DNA of 64,000 nucleotides from Euglena gracilis (GCA_039621445.1 CP154956.1:58163155-58227154), one strand, 5' to 3'. Shown: positions 21,701-33,431, numbered from the stretch's first letter. Notes: generated from the sequence alone by a model not told the origin. A program made the numbers and translations.

Positions 21701-24700
21701 AAAGGTATTTGCCCCCCAAAACGGTTTGGTAACACAAGGGATTTTGTTATTTTGGCGCTCGAACCCCCCCCCCCCCATGTTGTCCCCCCCCCACCCCATA
21801 TTGTCCCTCGGCCCCGGCCGACGGGGGTTTTTTTTTTGGCTCGGCCAATGAAATTTGTTTGGTACCCCCACATTGTCCCCCCCCCCATGTTGTCCGGTCA
21901 GGCCTCCCGGGGGGAGGTCGGTGGGACAAAGGGGGGGGGGGGTGGCAGTTGAGCAACAAAAAGGGATTTGCCCCCCAAAACGGTTTGGTAACATGAGGGA
22001 TTTTGTTATTTTGGGGCCCTCGAACAGTTGAGCAACAAAAAGGGATTTGCCCCCCAAAACGGTTTGGTAACACAAGGGATTTTGTTATTTTGGGGCCCTC
22101 GAACAGTTGAGCAACAAAAAGGGATTTGCCCCCCAAACCGGTTTGGTAACACAAGGGATTTTGTTATTTTGGGGCCCTCGAATGGTTGAGCAACAAAAAG
22201 GGATTTGCTCCCCAAAACGGTTTGGTAACACAAGGGATTCTGTTAATTTGGGGCCCTCGAACAGTTGAGCAACAAAAAGGGATTTGCCCCCCAAACCGGT
22301 TTGGTAACACAAGGCATTTTGTTATTTTGGGGCCCTCGAACAGTTGAGCAACAAAAAGGGGTTTGCCCCCCAAAACGGTTTGGTAGCACAAGGGATTTTG
22401 TTAATTTGGGGCCCTCGAACATTTGAGCAACAAAAAGGGATTTGCCCCCCAAACCGGTTTGGTAACACAAGGGATTTTGTTATTTTGGGGCCCTCGAATG
22501 GTTGAGCAACAAAAAGGTATTTGCCCCCCAAAACGGTTTGGTAACACAAGGGATTTTGTTATTTTGGCGCTCGAACACCCTCCCACATATTGTCCCCCCC
22601 CCACCCCATATTGTCCCTCGGCCCCGGCCGACGGGGGGTTTTTTTTGGCTCGGCCAATGAAATTTGTTTGGTACCCCCACATTGTCCCCCCCCCATGTTG
22701 TCCGGTCAGGCCTCCCGGGGGGAGGTCGGTGGGGGAAAGGGGGGGGGGGGGTGGCAGTTGAGCAACAAAAAGGGATTTGCCCCCCAAAACGGTTTGGTAA
22801 CATGAGGGATTTTGTTATTTTGGGGCCCTCGAACAGTTGAGCAACAAAAAGGGATTTGCCCCCCCAAAACGGTTTGGTAACACAAGGGATTTTGTTATTT
22901 TGGGGCCCTCGAATGGTTGAGCAACAAAAAGGGATTTGCCCCCCAAACCGGTTTGGTAACACAAGGGATTTTGTTATTTTGGGGCCCTCGAATGGTTGAG
23001 CAACAAAAAGGGATTTGCTCCCCAAAACGGTTTGGTAACACAAGGGATTCTGTTAATTTGGGGCCCTCGAACAGTTGAGCAACAAAAAGGGATTTGCCCC
23101 CCAAACCGGTTTGGTAACACAAGGTATTTTGTTAATTTGGAGCCCTCGAACAGTTGAGCAACAAAAAGGGATTTGCCCCCCAAACCGGTTTGGTAACACA
23201 AGGGATTTTGTTATTTTGGGGCCCTCGAATGGTTGAGCAACTAAAAGGTATTTGCCCCCCAAAACGGTTTGGTAACACAAGGGATTTTGTTATTTTGGCG
23301 CTCGAACACCCCCCCCCCATGTTGTCCCCCCCCCACCCCATATTGTCCCTCGGCCCCGGCCGACGGGGGTTTTTTTTTGGCTCGGCCAATGAAATTTGTT
23401 TGGTACCCCCACATTGTCCCCCCCCCCATGTTGTCCGGTCAGGCCTCCCGGGGGGAGGTCGGTGGGACAAAGGGGGGGGGGGGGGGCAGTTGAGCAACAA
23501 AAAGGGATTTGCCCCCCAAAACGGTTTGGTAACATGAGGGATTTTGTTATTTTGGGGCCCTCGAACAGTTGAGCAACAAAAAGGGATTTGCCCCCCAAAA
23601 CGGTTTGGTAACACAAGGGATTTTGTTATTTTGGGGCCCTCGAACAGTTGAGCAACAAAAAGGGATTTGCCCCCCAAACCGGTTTGGTAACACAAGGGAT
23701 TTTGTTATTTTGGGGCCCTCGAATGGTTGAGCAACAAAAAGGGATTTGCTCCCCAAAACGGTTTGGTAACACAAGGGATTCTGTTAATTTGGGGCCCTCG
23801 AACAGTTGAGCAACAAAAAGGGATTTGCCCCCCAAACCGGTTTGGTAACACAAGGCATTTTGTTATTTTGGGGCCCTCGAACAGTTGAGCAACAAAAAGG
23901 GGTTTGCCCCCCAAAACGGTTTGGTAGCACAAGGGATTTTGTTAATTTGGGGCCCTCGAACATTTGAGCAACAAAAAGGGATTTGCCCCCCAAACCGGTT
24001 TGGTAACACAAGGGATTTTGTTATTTTGGGGCCCTCGAATGGTTGAGCAACAAAAAGGTATTTGCCCCCCAAAACGGTTTGGTAACACAAGGGATTTTGT
24101 TATTTTGGCGCTCGAACACCCCCCCCCCATATTGTCCCCCCCCCACCCCATATTGTCCCTCGGCCCCGGCCGACGGGGGGTTTTTTTTGGCTCGGCCAAT
24201 GAAATTTGTTTGGTACCCCCACATTGTCCCCCCCCCATGTTGTCCGGTCAGGCCTCCCGGGGGGAGGTCGGTGGGACAAAGGGGGGGGGGGGGTGGCAGT
24301 TGAGCAACAAAAAGGGATTTGCCCCCCAAAACGGTTTGGTAACATGAGGGATTTTGTTATTTTGGGGCCCTCGAACAGTTGAGCAACAAAAAGGGATTTG
24401 CCCCCCCAAAACGGTTTGGTAACACAAGGGATTTTGTTATTTTGGGGCCCTCGAATGGTTGAGCAACAAAAAGGGATTTGCCCCCCAAACCGGTTTGGTA
24501 ACACAAGGGATTTTGTTATTTTGGGGCCCTCGAATGGTTGAGCAACAAAAAGGGATTTGCTCCCCAAAACGGTTTGGTAACACAAGGGATTCTGTTAATT
24601 TGGGGCCCTCGAACAGTTGAGCAACAAAAAGGGATTTGCCCCCCAAACCGGTTTGGTAACACAAGGTATTTTGTTAATTTGGAGCCCTCGAACAGTTGAG

Positions 24701-25370
24701 CAACAAAAAGGGATTTGCCCCCCAAACCGGTTTGGTAACACAAGGGATTTTGTTATTTTGGGGCCCTCGAATGGTTGAGCAACAAAAAGGTATTTGCCCC
24801 CCAAAACGGTTTGGTAACACAAGGGATTTTGTTATTTTGGCGCTCGAACACCCCCCCCCCCCATGTTGTCCCCCCCCCACCCCATATTGTCCCTCGGCCC
24901 CGGCCGACGGGGGTTTTTTTTTGGCTCGGCCAATGAAATTTGTTTGGTACCCCCACATTGTCCCCCCCCCCATGTTGTCCGGTCAGGCCTCCCGGGGGGA
25001 GGTCGGTGGGACAAAGGGGGGGGGGTGGCAGTTGAGCAACAAAAAGGGATTTGCCCCCCAAAACGGTTTGGTAACATGAGGGATTTTGTTATTTTGGGGC
25101 CCTCGAACAGTTGAGCAACAAAAAGGGATTTGCCCCCCAAAACGGTTTGGTAACACAAGGGATTTTGTTATTTTGGGGCCCTCGAACAGTTGAGCAACAA
25201 AAAGATTTTTGCCCACCCCACCGGTTTGGTAACACAAGGCATTTTGTTATTTTGGGGCCCTCGAATGGTTGAGCAACAAAAAGGGGTTTGCCCCCCAAAA
25301 CGGTTTGGTAACACAAGGGATTTTGTTATTTTGGGGACCTCGAACAGTTGAGCAACAAAAAGGGATTCAA
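18650..25370 (-). repeat. 79-bp satellite with alternating higher-order units
   Basis: A 79-bp unit (landmarks GTTGAGCAACAAAAAGG, GATTTGCCCCCCAAA, CGGTTTGGTAACACAAGG) repeats across 6.7 kb. Eight times the unit is interrupted at the same internal point, between CTCGAAC and AGTTGAGCAAC, by a ~180-bp C-rich insert starting near 19,557, 20,287, 21,020, 21,751, 22,562, 23,295, 24,107 and 24,837. Inserts alternate between two types (CATATTGTCC, then CATGTTGTCC). Spacings are 730, 733, 731, 811, 733, 812 and 730 bp, so the mature repeat is a pair of about 1,543 bp. The 75-codon minus-strand ORFs follow from three 79-bp units being read in three frames and are not genes. Confidence 0.95.
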
Positions 25371-25695
25371 TTGTGGTCGCCCCCTCGGAAGGGGGGCTTG
25401 CGGTTATGGGGTGGGAGGGTCGACCATGGTCGCCCCTTGGAAGTGGGGGTCGCGGTTATGGGGTGGGGGGGTCGACCATGGTCGCCCCTTGGAAGGGGGG
25501 GTCGCGGTTATGGGGTGGGGGGGTCGACCATAGTCGCCCCTTGGAAGGGGGGGTCGCGGTTATGGAGTGGGGGGGTCGACCATGGTCGCCCTCGGTCGAC
25601 CCCCACGGTCTCCTCGGTCGACGCCCCCCCCCCCCCCCCCCCCGACCGAGAGCGACCGAGAGCGACCGTGGGCCGACCATGGTCGACCCCCACTA
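25370..25695 (+). repeat. ~53-bp minisatellite at the end of the 79-bp satellite
   Basis: Five or so units of the GCGACC/CCATGG family in plus orientation, then GGTCGACCC variants and a 22-C run. The same pairing of the 79-bp and ~53-bp families occurs at 1.87-2.44 and 18.3-18.7 kb. Confidence 0.85.
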
Positions 25696-25699
25696 CCCC

Positions 25700-27735
25700 C
25701 CCCAGGCCAGAACCAGGAGCCGTCTGTGACAAGTGATGCCACTATCACTTTGAACCTGAAATGTTGGGATGGTGAAGACGGGAATGTTTTGAATGAGAAG
25801 CAAACCGGGTTTCGGTCTGATGAATTGCCAATGATGCATAACCGAACTTCTTTTTTGCCGATTTCCCATTGGCTTGGCGTGGTGTTCCAAAAGATGAAAT
25901 TCAACAACTTTTGTGTGACCATTTTGTAAAGGCCAGGCCCACATTTGGACCACGAAGCTTCTCAGCCACTTTGTCTTGTATTTCTTTGAAAAGTTCCAAT
26001 ATGGTGCGGGGAAGCGTGTGCCTAGAAAAAAAACTCTACACTACCTCGGGGATGGAGGGCAAACCGGCACAAATGGGTGGGTCTAATCAAGGAGTTAAGT
26101 GGTTTTGGGGTCTTAAGACTTTCAAATCTAAAATCCTTTGAATCTTGGTGAAACCTTGCTCTCTCAGAGATTGATGGGAAGCTTGGTTGAGGGGAAGGGT
26201 CATCTGTATTAGATGAAGACTGGAGTAGGGTCTCTTTTGAACAAATTGGCATTCGTGGTCTCCATATTTTTTCGTTCCATGCACAGTGGGCCGGCCTGTT
26301 TTTTTTTGACGTTGTTTTTTTTGTTTTTTAATTCTAACAATGTTTTTTTTAAAAAAAAACAAACAAACAACAAAAAAAACGCCCACTGGATTTTGCATGG
26401 AAAATTTTTTGAATGAACATTTTCAATCATTTTTGGCAACTTCTGGGTAATTTCTGCCAAAAACTTCCTTCCACAAAAATGAAAAAAGTCATAAAATTCC
26501 ATTTTTGTTGCATTTTGGGATGTTTTTGACCATTTTTGGCAGTTTTTGAACTGAGTAGGATTCAAAGTATGGTTTGGGAGTTTCATAACGAGTTTTTTTC
26601 AATGAAAATTTCCTTTTGTTTTTTTTGATGTTTTTTTTACTGTTTTTTTTTTATATAAAAAACACGTTGTTTTTTAAAAAAAACAAAAAAAATGCCCACT
26701 ATGGTTCCATGTTGTCATCAATGCGAAGGGAAGTGGAAACCATGTTGCTTTTTGCCCCTTTAAAATTTGTGTCAGGTCGATTAATTGTTTATTCATTCAA
26801 GACCCCCCGATTAATCGCGATGAATTGTTCGAGGTTTTTTTCGATTAATCGCCCTCTAGACAATGAAAACACAAACAAAGCACTGTTCACCTTGTTGTTT
26901 TTGTTGAACCTCACATTGTCTTTTCCAAAATAAAAGTCATCATGATTTACACGTAGTGCTCCTGTTTTTGTGCCAACCGACTCCTTGTTGTGGGTTCAAG
27001 AAAAGGAAAAAAGAACTCTTGATTGATTGCATTTGGAGCAGATGATCCGCCCGAAATTGCACCTGAATTGCACGACACTGCCCTATCTTTTTGGCAAATC
27101 TGACCTTCTCTTCCCACAAACCAGTCCTCGGGCACCTTCGGATGAATTGAGCCCTTTTGTTTGTGTTTGCTTTCGCTGCGAGGAAAGGATTGAATTTGAA
27201 CAGATGTTGAACAGGTGTTGAAGTTGAAGTGAGGTTGAAGTTTAACTTCTTCTTCAAACTTCTTTCCAGCCCTGGTGTACCCTTCGCGACCCCCCCCTGC
27301 GACCCGCGCATGGAGGGTTTCCAGATCCCAGTAGGAGCAAAAAAAATAACACCTAATTAGGAACCGACACCCAAATTAGGAATCGAAATCGCCAAAAATG
27401 CATGATAAATTCCTAATTAGATCTATTTTTGGACCCAAAAGTTCTAAAAATAGGTGCATGTGACGTTTTATGTGAGGTCATATTGGTCACACGTGACCCA
27501 CCAAAACTGCCAAGTTCCCTCCGCGACCCCCCCCTGCGACCCCCCCAAGGTCATTGGTTTGAATTATTTCACATGGACGGTGAGTTATTGACCCTGGGCA
27601 GTTGAATCAACCAGTCCATTCGCCCGCCCGAATTTGGATGACCCTGTCTCCCCCAAGAAACCCCCCCACGTTTTTTGGTAATGTTAAGGTCATTCCAATG
27701 TGTTTTCATGCATTTTCAGCCAAATTAGGAGAATT
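25700..27735. other. AT-richer unique DNA, no assignable gene
   Basis: 25,700-26,100 is unique sequence with short open frames on both strands, none of a family I recognise. 26,290-26,400 and 26,585-26,720 contain T- and A-run blocks; the second is repeated directly at 31,095-31,215 (both start CATAACGAGTTTTT and end near ATGCCCACTAT). 27,360-27,430 has AATTAGGAAT-type short repeats. Confidence 0.5.
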
Positions 27736-27739
27736 GAAT

Positions 27740-28215
27740 TTGGAGGGGGGAATTGTGTGCTACCATGCCCCCTCCATATTGTACCCCCCCCATAATGTAC
27801 CCCCCCCCATAATGTACCTGGACCATGACCTTGGCCCCCCCATATTGTACCCCCCCCATAATGTACCTCCCCCCCAGAAAATGGCTCCCAGGGGCTCCGT
27901 GCGGAAAATCGCGGGTGACCAAATTGCGGGTCGGGCCGACCTGGTCGGCCCGACCTGTGTGGGTGGCTTATCGACCTGTGTGGGTCGGGCCGACCAGGTC
28001 GGGCCGACCCACAATATTCCGCACTACCCCCCCCCCTTTTGAGATTTAAGCCCCCACCCCCTGAAAAAAAACTTATGTCCAAATCACCCCAAAACAAAAC
28101 AAAACCAGTCAAAACCCACTTAAATGGCTCCAGAACCCCCCAATCGGGGGTGAATATGCAAAAACTTGGGGGGAAAATGCCCATTTTTGGCCACTTTTGG
28201 GAAAAGCATAGGGGG
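27740..28215 (+). repeat. Left arm of a ~0.4-kb inverted repeat around a telomere-like array
   Basis: Includes GTACATTATGGGG-type C-run motifs (27,775-27,870), palindromic GGTCGGGCCGACC blocks (27,928-28,010) and AATATGCAAAAACTTGGGG near 28,150. The reverse complement, with substitutions, is at 28,670-29,010. Confidence 0.88.
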
Positions 28216-28374
28216 TGCTTCAGCACGGAATCTCCCCGGGCAGTCAATTAGGGGGGGGGGGTTGAAAATTTTTATCAAAGGGGGGGTTTGGTCAATCAGG
28301 GGGGGGGGTTCAATTAGGGGGGGGAGGTGGTAACAAAATCCCTTTGCTGCCGGACCGTTTTGTGAGCATGCGCA

Positions 28375-28565
28375 ATCAGACACCCATTGTCGGAGGGCGC
28401 CTTCGGCGCCCTTGGTCGTCTAGCGGGGGGGGGGGGGCTGCTGCCCCCCCCCCCGCACCCCCCCGCCCCCCAATAACAAAATCCCTTTGCTGCCGGACCG
28501 TTTTGTGTGCATGCGCAATCAGACACCCATTGTCGGAGGGCGCCTTCGGCGCCCTTGGTCGTCTA
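28375..28565 (-). repeat. Two degenerate units of the GGCGCC satellite
   Basis: GGCGCCTTCGGCGCC occurs near 28,387 and 28,540, each with CTTGGTCGTCTA beside it and a C/G-run spacer between. These are reverse-complement relatives of the 2.9-7.8 kb array. Confidence 0.85.
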
Positions 28566-28655
28566 ACCCGAAGCCTAACCCCAACCCTAACCCGAAACCC
28601 TGACCCTATACCAAACCCTAACCCAAACCCTAACCCCAACCCTGACCCTGGCCGT
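28566..28655. repeat. Degenerate telomere-like CCCTAA array
   Basis: About a dozen imperfect CCCTAAC, CCCTGAC and ACCCTAA units. It is too diverged to be an active telomere end, and lies inside a larger inverted repeat, so it is an interstitial telomere-like tract. Confidence 0.85.
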
Positions 28656-28669
28656 TTGTAGGTATATGC

Positions 28670-29010
28670 AAAGACAATTTTTTTCCCAAAAGTGGCCCAA
28701 AATCATTTTCCCCCCAAGTTTTTGCATATTCACCCCCGATTGGGGGGTTTTGGAGCCATTTAAGTGAGTTTTGACTGGTTTTGGGGTAATTTGGACAAAA
28801 GTTTTTTTCAGCCGGGGGCGGGGACTTAAATCTCCAGAAGGGGGGGGGTAGTGCGGATAATTGCGTTTCCTACCGACCAGGTCGGCCCGACCCACACAGG
28901 TCGGGCCGACCTGGTCGGGCCGACCCGCAATTTGGTCACCCGCGATTTTCCAACCGGGGCCGCTCCCAGGGGGGGGGGGTACAATATGGGGGGGGGCATG
29001 GCCCCGTGAC
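28670..29010 (-). repeat. Right arm of the inverted repeat
   Basis: Reverse complement of 27,740-28,215: CCCCAAGTTTTTGCATATT, the GGTCGGGCCGACC palindromes (28,880-28,925) and GTACAATATGGGG in the expected reverse order. Confidence 0.88.
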
Positions 29011-29125
29011 CCCCCCCCCGTGACCCCCCCCTGTGATCGAACCTTCAATTTTCGTGCAATGAATCAACCTCCATCACTTCAGCTTTTCTTTTCGTGGATC
29101 ATTGCCGTTGCCTCCCGACTGGGAT
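28985..29125 (+). repeat. Direct duplicate pair with 30,315-30,450
   Basis: CCGTGACCCCCC repeats followed by CTTCAATTTTCGTGCAATG and CATCACTTCAGC match 30,315-30,450 with about 10-15% visible substitutions. A second matching stretch (TGTTCACTTCCGAA) is near 29,530 and 30,085, so roughly 1 kb was duplicated. Confidence 0.7.
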
Positions 29126-29619
29126 TGCTGAAAATGTTTCAAGAAAGATTTCCACAGTTTTTCCATGAAAAATATTTTTTTTCCAATTGGTAAAATAGGG
29201 AAAATATTTGTTTCTAGACAAACAAGTTTGTCTGTTTGAAACTGTTTGTCTAGTCTCTTTGGCTGTTTGACAGAAAACTTGAACCTTGCTTTAATTGCCG
29301 AAAATGTCCATTTTTGGCCATTTTTGGGCCTCAAAAAGTATCAATTTTTTTCACAAAATTTTTTTCTTGGGGAAGCTGGGCACACGAGGGGGTCAAGGGG
29401 GGCAAGCAGCCGTGCGAGGGGGGGGGGTCCCAAGCCTGGCCAAAACACGCGCCAAGCCCCCATAGGCCAAAGTCCCATACACCTATGGGATGCCGGGTGC
29501 ACGGGGGGGGAGGGGGGCAGTGAACCCCCCCTGTTCACTTCCGAACTGAACTAGACATGTTGACTTCCGGAGTGGGGGGAGGGGAGGTCCGGCGGCACCG
29601 AAGGCGCCAAAATTTTGTT

Positions 29620-29857
29620 AAAAACGTGTTCAGCCCGCCAAATGCCTGTCCTGAAATTCGTGGTCATGAACACGTTTTCCATGAGGGCATTGGTGGCAAT
29701 GACACGTTTTCCATTAAGGCATCTGTGGTCAGGCACGTTTTCCATTAGGGCGCCGTTTTTTGGGTCCGAATTTCACATTTTCCCGTTTTTGACCCCTGGC
29801 GTGAATCATTACCACGAATTTCAGGGCAGGCATTTGGCGGGCTCTGAACACGTTTTT
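29620..29857. repeat. Inverted repeat with ~49-bp arms
   Basis: Arms 29,620-29,668 and 29,807-29,857 share ACACG, CCCGCCAAATGCCTG and AATTCGTGGT in complementary order with few mismatches. The loop carries three CACGTTTTCCAT repeats (29,671, 29,703, 29,734). Confidence 0.85.
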
Positions 29858-29859
29858 AA

Positions 29860-29973
29860 ACAAATTGTGGCGGAGCCCAGATTTCAGCCTGAAAACGTGT
29901 TCAGGGGGCCCCCTTCGGGGGCCCCCTCCTAAACACGTTTTCAGGCTGAAATCTGGGCTCAGCCACAATTTGT
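29860..29973. repeat. Inverted repeat with ~50-bp arms
   Basis: ACAAATTGTGGC...GATTTCAGCCTGAAAACGTG on the left pairs with CACGTTTTCAGGCTGAAATC...GCCACAATTTGT on the right; the apex is a GGGGGCCCCCTTCGGGGGCC hairpin. It begins 3 bp after the previous inverted repeat. Confidence 0.93.
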
Positions 29974-29974
29974 G

Positions 29975-31310
29975 TGTAGGAAGAGTGCCTTAATCGGTGT
30001 GCGGCTGTTGTTCCGGTTTTTGTTTTTGTTTTTTCGGAACTGAACAAGTACAGCCAGGTGCACTGGGGGGGGGCTTGGTACCCGCCTGTTCACTTCCGAA
30101 GTGAACTGAACAAGGGTGGGGGTCCGGGGTCCCGAAAGTGGACCACCTGGCCCTCCATGGGGGATCCCAATGGCTAATGTTGACCAGTCCCCATCTAGGG
30201 TCATTTTTTACACCATGGAAATCTGTCGGAAACATTTCCAATTTTTCCACAATTTTTCCATCGGGAAAAGTTTTATTTTCCGAAAGGCAAACAACCATAC
30301 TCCCGACTACGTCCAGGGGGTGCTACCCCGTGACCCCCCCCGTGACCCTCCCCCCCGTGACCCGCCCGTGACCCGAGAATCGAGCCTTCAATTTTCATAC
30401 AATGCATCAACCTTCATCACTTCAGCCTTTCTTTTCTTTCAACATTTCAGCCTGCTTTTTGATGTAGGTGCTTTTCATCAATTTTCTGGTTCAAACCATC
30501 GAAAATTTGCCTTGGCATGGTCTAAAAAGGGAAAGAAATGGCAAGATTTGAGATGAAAAATTTTTCGACCCAAACAATGGCGCTTCTTTGCCACGTGAAT
30601 TTGACCCAAAACATTGGCAAAAGGGGAGATTTCGCAAGTGGGAAAGAATTTCATGGCAAAAAGAGGGGAAGGGAAACATGAAATTTTTGTGGAAGAAAAA
30701 ACCCCAAAAAACAGAAAATAATTGTCCTCACCCCATTTGGACAACCAAACCCCTTTGGTACCCAACGTCCAACGCATCTCCACACCCAAAAATGGCCAAA
30801 AATCTTGTCCCCTAAAAAAAAGTGCCAAAAATTGGTGCATTTCTGCAACAACCGGTATTTTTGGTTGTTTCCCCAAAAATAGGCAGAATCGGCCATTTCT
30901 GCCATTTTCACCCCATTTTTGTTGTTTGACACCATTCCAATTGCTGGGAAAATAAAAACAATTTTTGAAAAAACAATAAATGCCAGCACAATGTTGAAGG
31001 GCCGGGTTGCAACCGTTGCCACACTGTCCCGGCCTCGAGCAGATTTTGGGCGGTGGAGGTGGCCCAAAACTTTGGCAGGAGATTTTGGCCATGGGCATTC
31101 ATAACGAGTTTTTTCAATGAATATTCCTTTTTTTTTGATGTGTTTTTTTGGCTTTTTGTTTCAAAAACACGTTGCTTTGTTTTTTTTCTTCTTCAAAAAG
31201 CAAAAAAATGCCCACTATGCACAGGCTGGTGAAGGGGTTTTTTTGCCCTCTTGATGTCCCCCCTTATTGTCCCGGGAGCAGGAGCATGGGAAAATGGGGG
31301 GGGTGAAATG
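29975..31310. other. AT-rich unique DNA, no gene recognised
   Basis: Short open frames occur on both strands (for example minus 30,478-31,098), but none shows a known domain, and the text is full of TTTTTGGCC-type low complexity. Part duplicates 29.0-29.1 and 26.6-26.7 kb. Confidence 0.5.
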
Positions 31311-31314
31311 TAAT

Positions 31315-31579
31315 AATGGAGAAGCACGCCGTCGGCTGGCCGACGGCATGCTTCTCCATTGAAACTGTGTTTGGGCCGATTTCGAGACTTTAAAAGTCTT
31401 AAATCTTCGCCCAAAACACGGTTTCAAACAAGAACAGTGTTTTGGGCCAAGGTTTTAGGGGGGCCCAGGGGCGACCACGGCGCCTTCGGCACCACGGTCC
31501 CCGCCCCTGGGCTCCCCCTAACTCTTGGCCCAAACACAGTTCTTGACACAGTTACATTTCACTCACAGGAAATGTAACT
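31315..31579. repeat. Chain of four consecutive inverted repeats
   Basis: Stem 1: 31,315-31,336 with 31,339-31,360, 22-bp arms, one mismatch. Stem 2: about 31,360-31,426, ~30-bp imperfect arms starting TGAAAC and ending GTTTCA. Stem 3: about 31,429-31,546, ~56-bp imperfect arms with a GGCGCCTTCGGCACC apex. Stem 4: 31,549-31,579, AGTTACATTTC with GAAATGTAACT. They abut with almost no spacer. No ORF or gene is seen. Confidence 0.93.
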
Positions 31580-31759
31580 CACATGACTAGTTTGTTCCAA
31601 TTTGGGTCAATTTCATGGTCATCTTGAAGGATTTTCACCCAAAAAATTCTGCGGATCTGAATGACCAAACAAAGGCATAATTACTGTCCCGTGTGCTATA
31701 AAGTGGCAGAAAATGGCCCCAGACGAACCAGAGGCTGAAAATGGTTGAATTTTTGGGTG

Positions 31760-32830
31760 AACAGTTCAAAGGAAACCAAAAGGCATTGCCCAAAATTGAC
31801 ATTGGCCGTTCGAAATTAGGTTCAAAAATAAGGATTTTGCACACCATTGGGATGTACCACTCAAAGATAGGAGACGTGCCACTCAAAACGAGGAACTGGC
31901 TCACAAAATCGACATTAACCACTCATAGGTATTTGCCACCCAAAATTAGGCATTTGCGTCCCAAATTTTGGAGTTTGCCCTTCAAATTAGGCATTTGCAC
32001 ATTAAATTAGGTGTTGGCACCAAAAAAATTGGACATTTTCCACCCAAAATTAGGATTTTACCCCAAAATTACCGTGCCCCCCCCCCTGAGTTAGTCATCC
32101 CCCATAGAAAATAAATTCGGCCAGGCCCCAAATTTTGCCCCAAGCCTTGGGGGGTTTCAAGGTTGTTTTTTGGGCATTCCAGGGCGCTTTTCATGGATGG
32201 CAACCATCAAAAAATTTTAACGGCCAACTCCGGCATTTTTTTTTCAAAGAAAAATATTTCCCTTCGAAAAAATTATTTTTGCCTCGGGGCCCAAAGGTGA
32301 CTAATAGTTCATAATTCTCATTTTTCTCGAATTTTTTCATCATTTGCCGAAGACCGCCTCTGACCAATGACACCACACAGAAAAAGTTTTGACCTGAAAA
32401 TTGCTGCCAAAAAGTACCATGCCCCCCTCGATGGTGTCCCACACACGGATGCATCCAAGCAAAGCAAGCAAAGGGGAGGTGACTAACTCGGGGGGGGGGG
32501 GCATGGTCGGCATGTGCCACCTAAAATTTGAAGTTTACAGCTAAAATTGGGCATTTCCCTTCCAAAAATTGGATACCACACCCGAAAATCGGCATTTGCC
32601 CCCAAAAATTAAGATCTTGCATCCCAAATTAGGCATTTGTCACTCAATTGTCACTCAAATTTAGGAATTGGCCTACCAAATTAGGCGTTTGCCCCTCAAA
32701 GTTACAACCTTTTCATCAATTTGCAACTCAAGATTAGTCATTGACACACCAAATTAGGGATAACCACTCAAATTTCAATATTTTCCGCCGAATTAGGCAT
32801 TTGCCAATCAAAATTTGGAATTTACCCCCC
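31760..32830. repeat. Degenerate ~22-26-bp AAATTAGGCATTTGCC repeats
   Basis: Two stretches, about 31,760-32,060 and 32,515-32,830, are built from variants of CAAATTAGGCATTTGCCAC. 32,190-32,510 between them is unique and contains no recognised gene. Confidence 0.75.
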
Positions 32831-32849
32831 CCCCCAATGTCATCAGTCA

Positions 32850-33430
32850 AATGTTGTGGGGGCGGTGGTTTGGGAAGGAGGGTTGGTTGAATGGTTAGTT
32901 GACAGTTCTGTTGATGATTGGCATTTACCCACCACAATTGACTTTCCGATGATGCATTGCCTTTCTCGTCAACTTCCTTCTCAACGTTTATTTGCAGGGC
33001 ACTTTCGACGCTTTTTTCACAGCTTTAAGTCAAGGCTTTCTCATGACAAATATCAAAGGAATTGATTTGTCAAAAAATTCCATGTCAAGGATTGTCCAGG
33101 CCAAGGGTTGGGGGAGCCTGGGGTTGGGAGGACCGCCGCGGTCCTCCCCAGGCCGCCTGAAGCCTTGGCCAAGGCACCTAAAGAGTGGGTTGGAACACAA
33201 TTTTTTTTCTTCAGAATTGGGTTTCATGCACTTGGCACGGGGGTTTTTTTCAGTCTTGGACCTCGGAGGGGGGCAGGGGGGTCTGCAGGGGGGGGGATCC
33301 TTTTCGGCACTGAAGGTTTTTGAAAAGGGTGCCATTTTTAGCATTTTCATGATTTTTTTTGCCTTTTCGGGTCATCATGCACTACATCAACAAAATTAGA
33401 CTTGAGAACGTGTATGGGGGCTCTGGGTTC
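32850..33430 (+). other. Exon-like but unassigned stretch
   Basis: A polypyrimidine-TTTGCAG acceptor at about 32,998 precedes a short open segment GTFDAFFTALSQGFLMTNIK (to ~33,058) followed by a possible donor. It does not match the dehydrogenase that starts to be recognisable at 35 kb and could be an exon of another gene or chance. Confidence 0.2.
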
Positions 33431-33431
33431 A

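Noticed and set aside
18750-25320. More than twenty near-identical ~75-codon minus-strand ORFs
   Set aside because: A 79-bp unit read three times covers all three frames (237 nt), so the same translation recurs automatically. No start context or codon constraint is visible.
18650-25370. CRISPR-like array
   Set aside because: Repeats are 79 bp without unique spacers, the only non-repeat inserts are two alternating sequences, no cas genes are present, and the DNA is eukaryotic.
26209-26586. Lys/Phe-rich minus ORF at 26.2-26.6 kb
   Set aside because: It runs through T/A homopolymer blocks that are repeated at 31.1 kb and has no coding signature.
28566-28655. Active chromosome end
   Set aside because: The CCCTAA units are degenerate and flanked on both sides by kilobases of other sequence.
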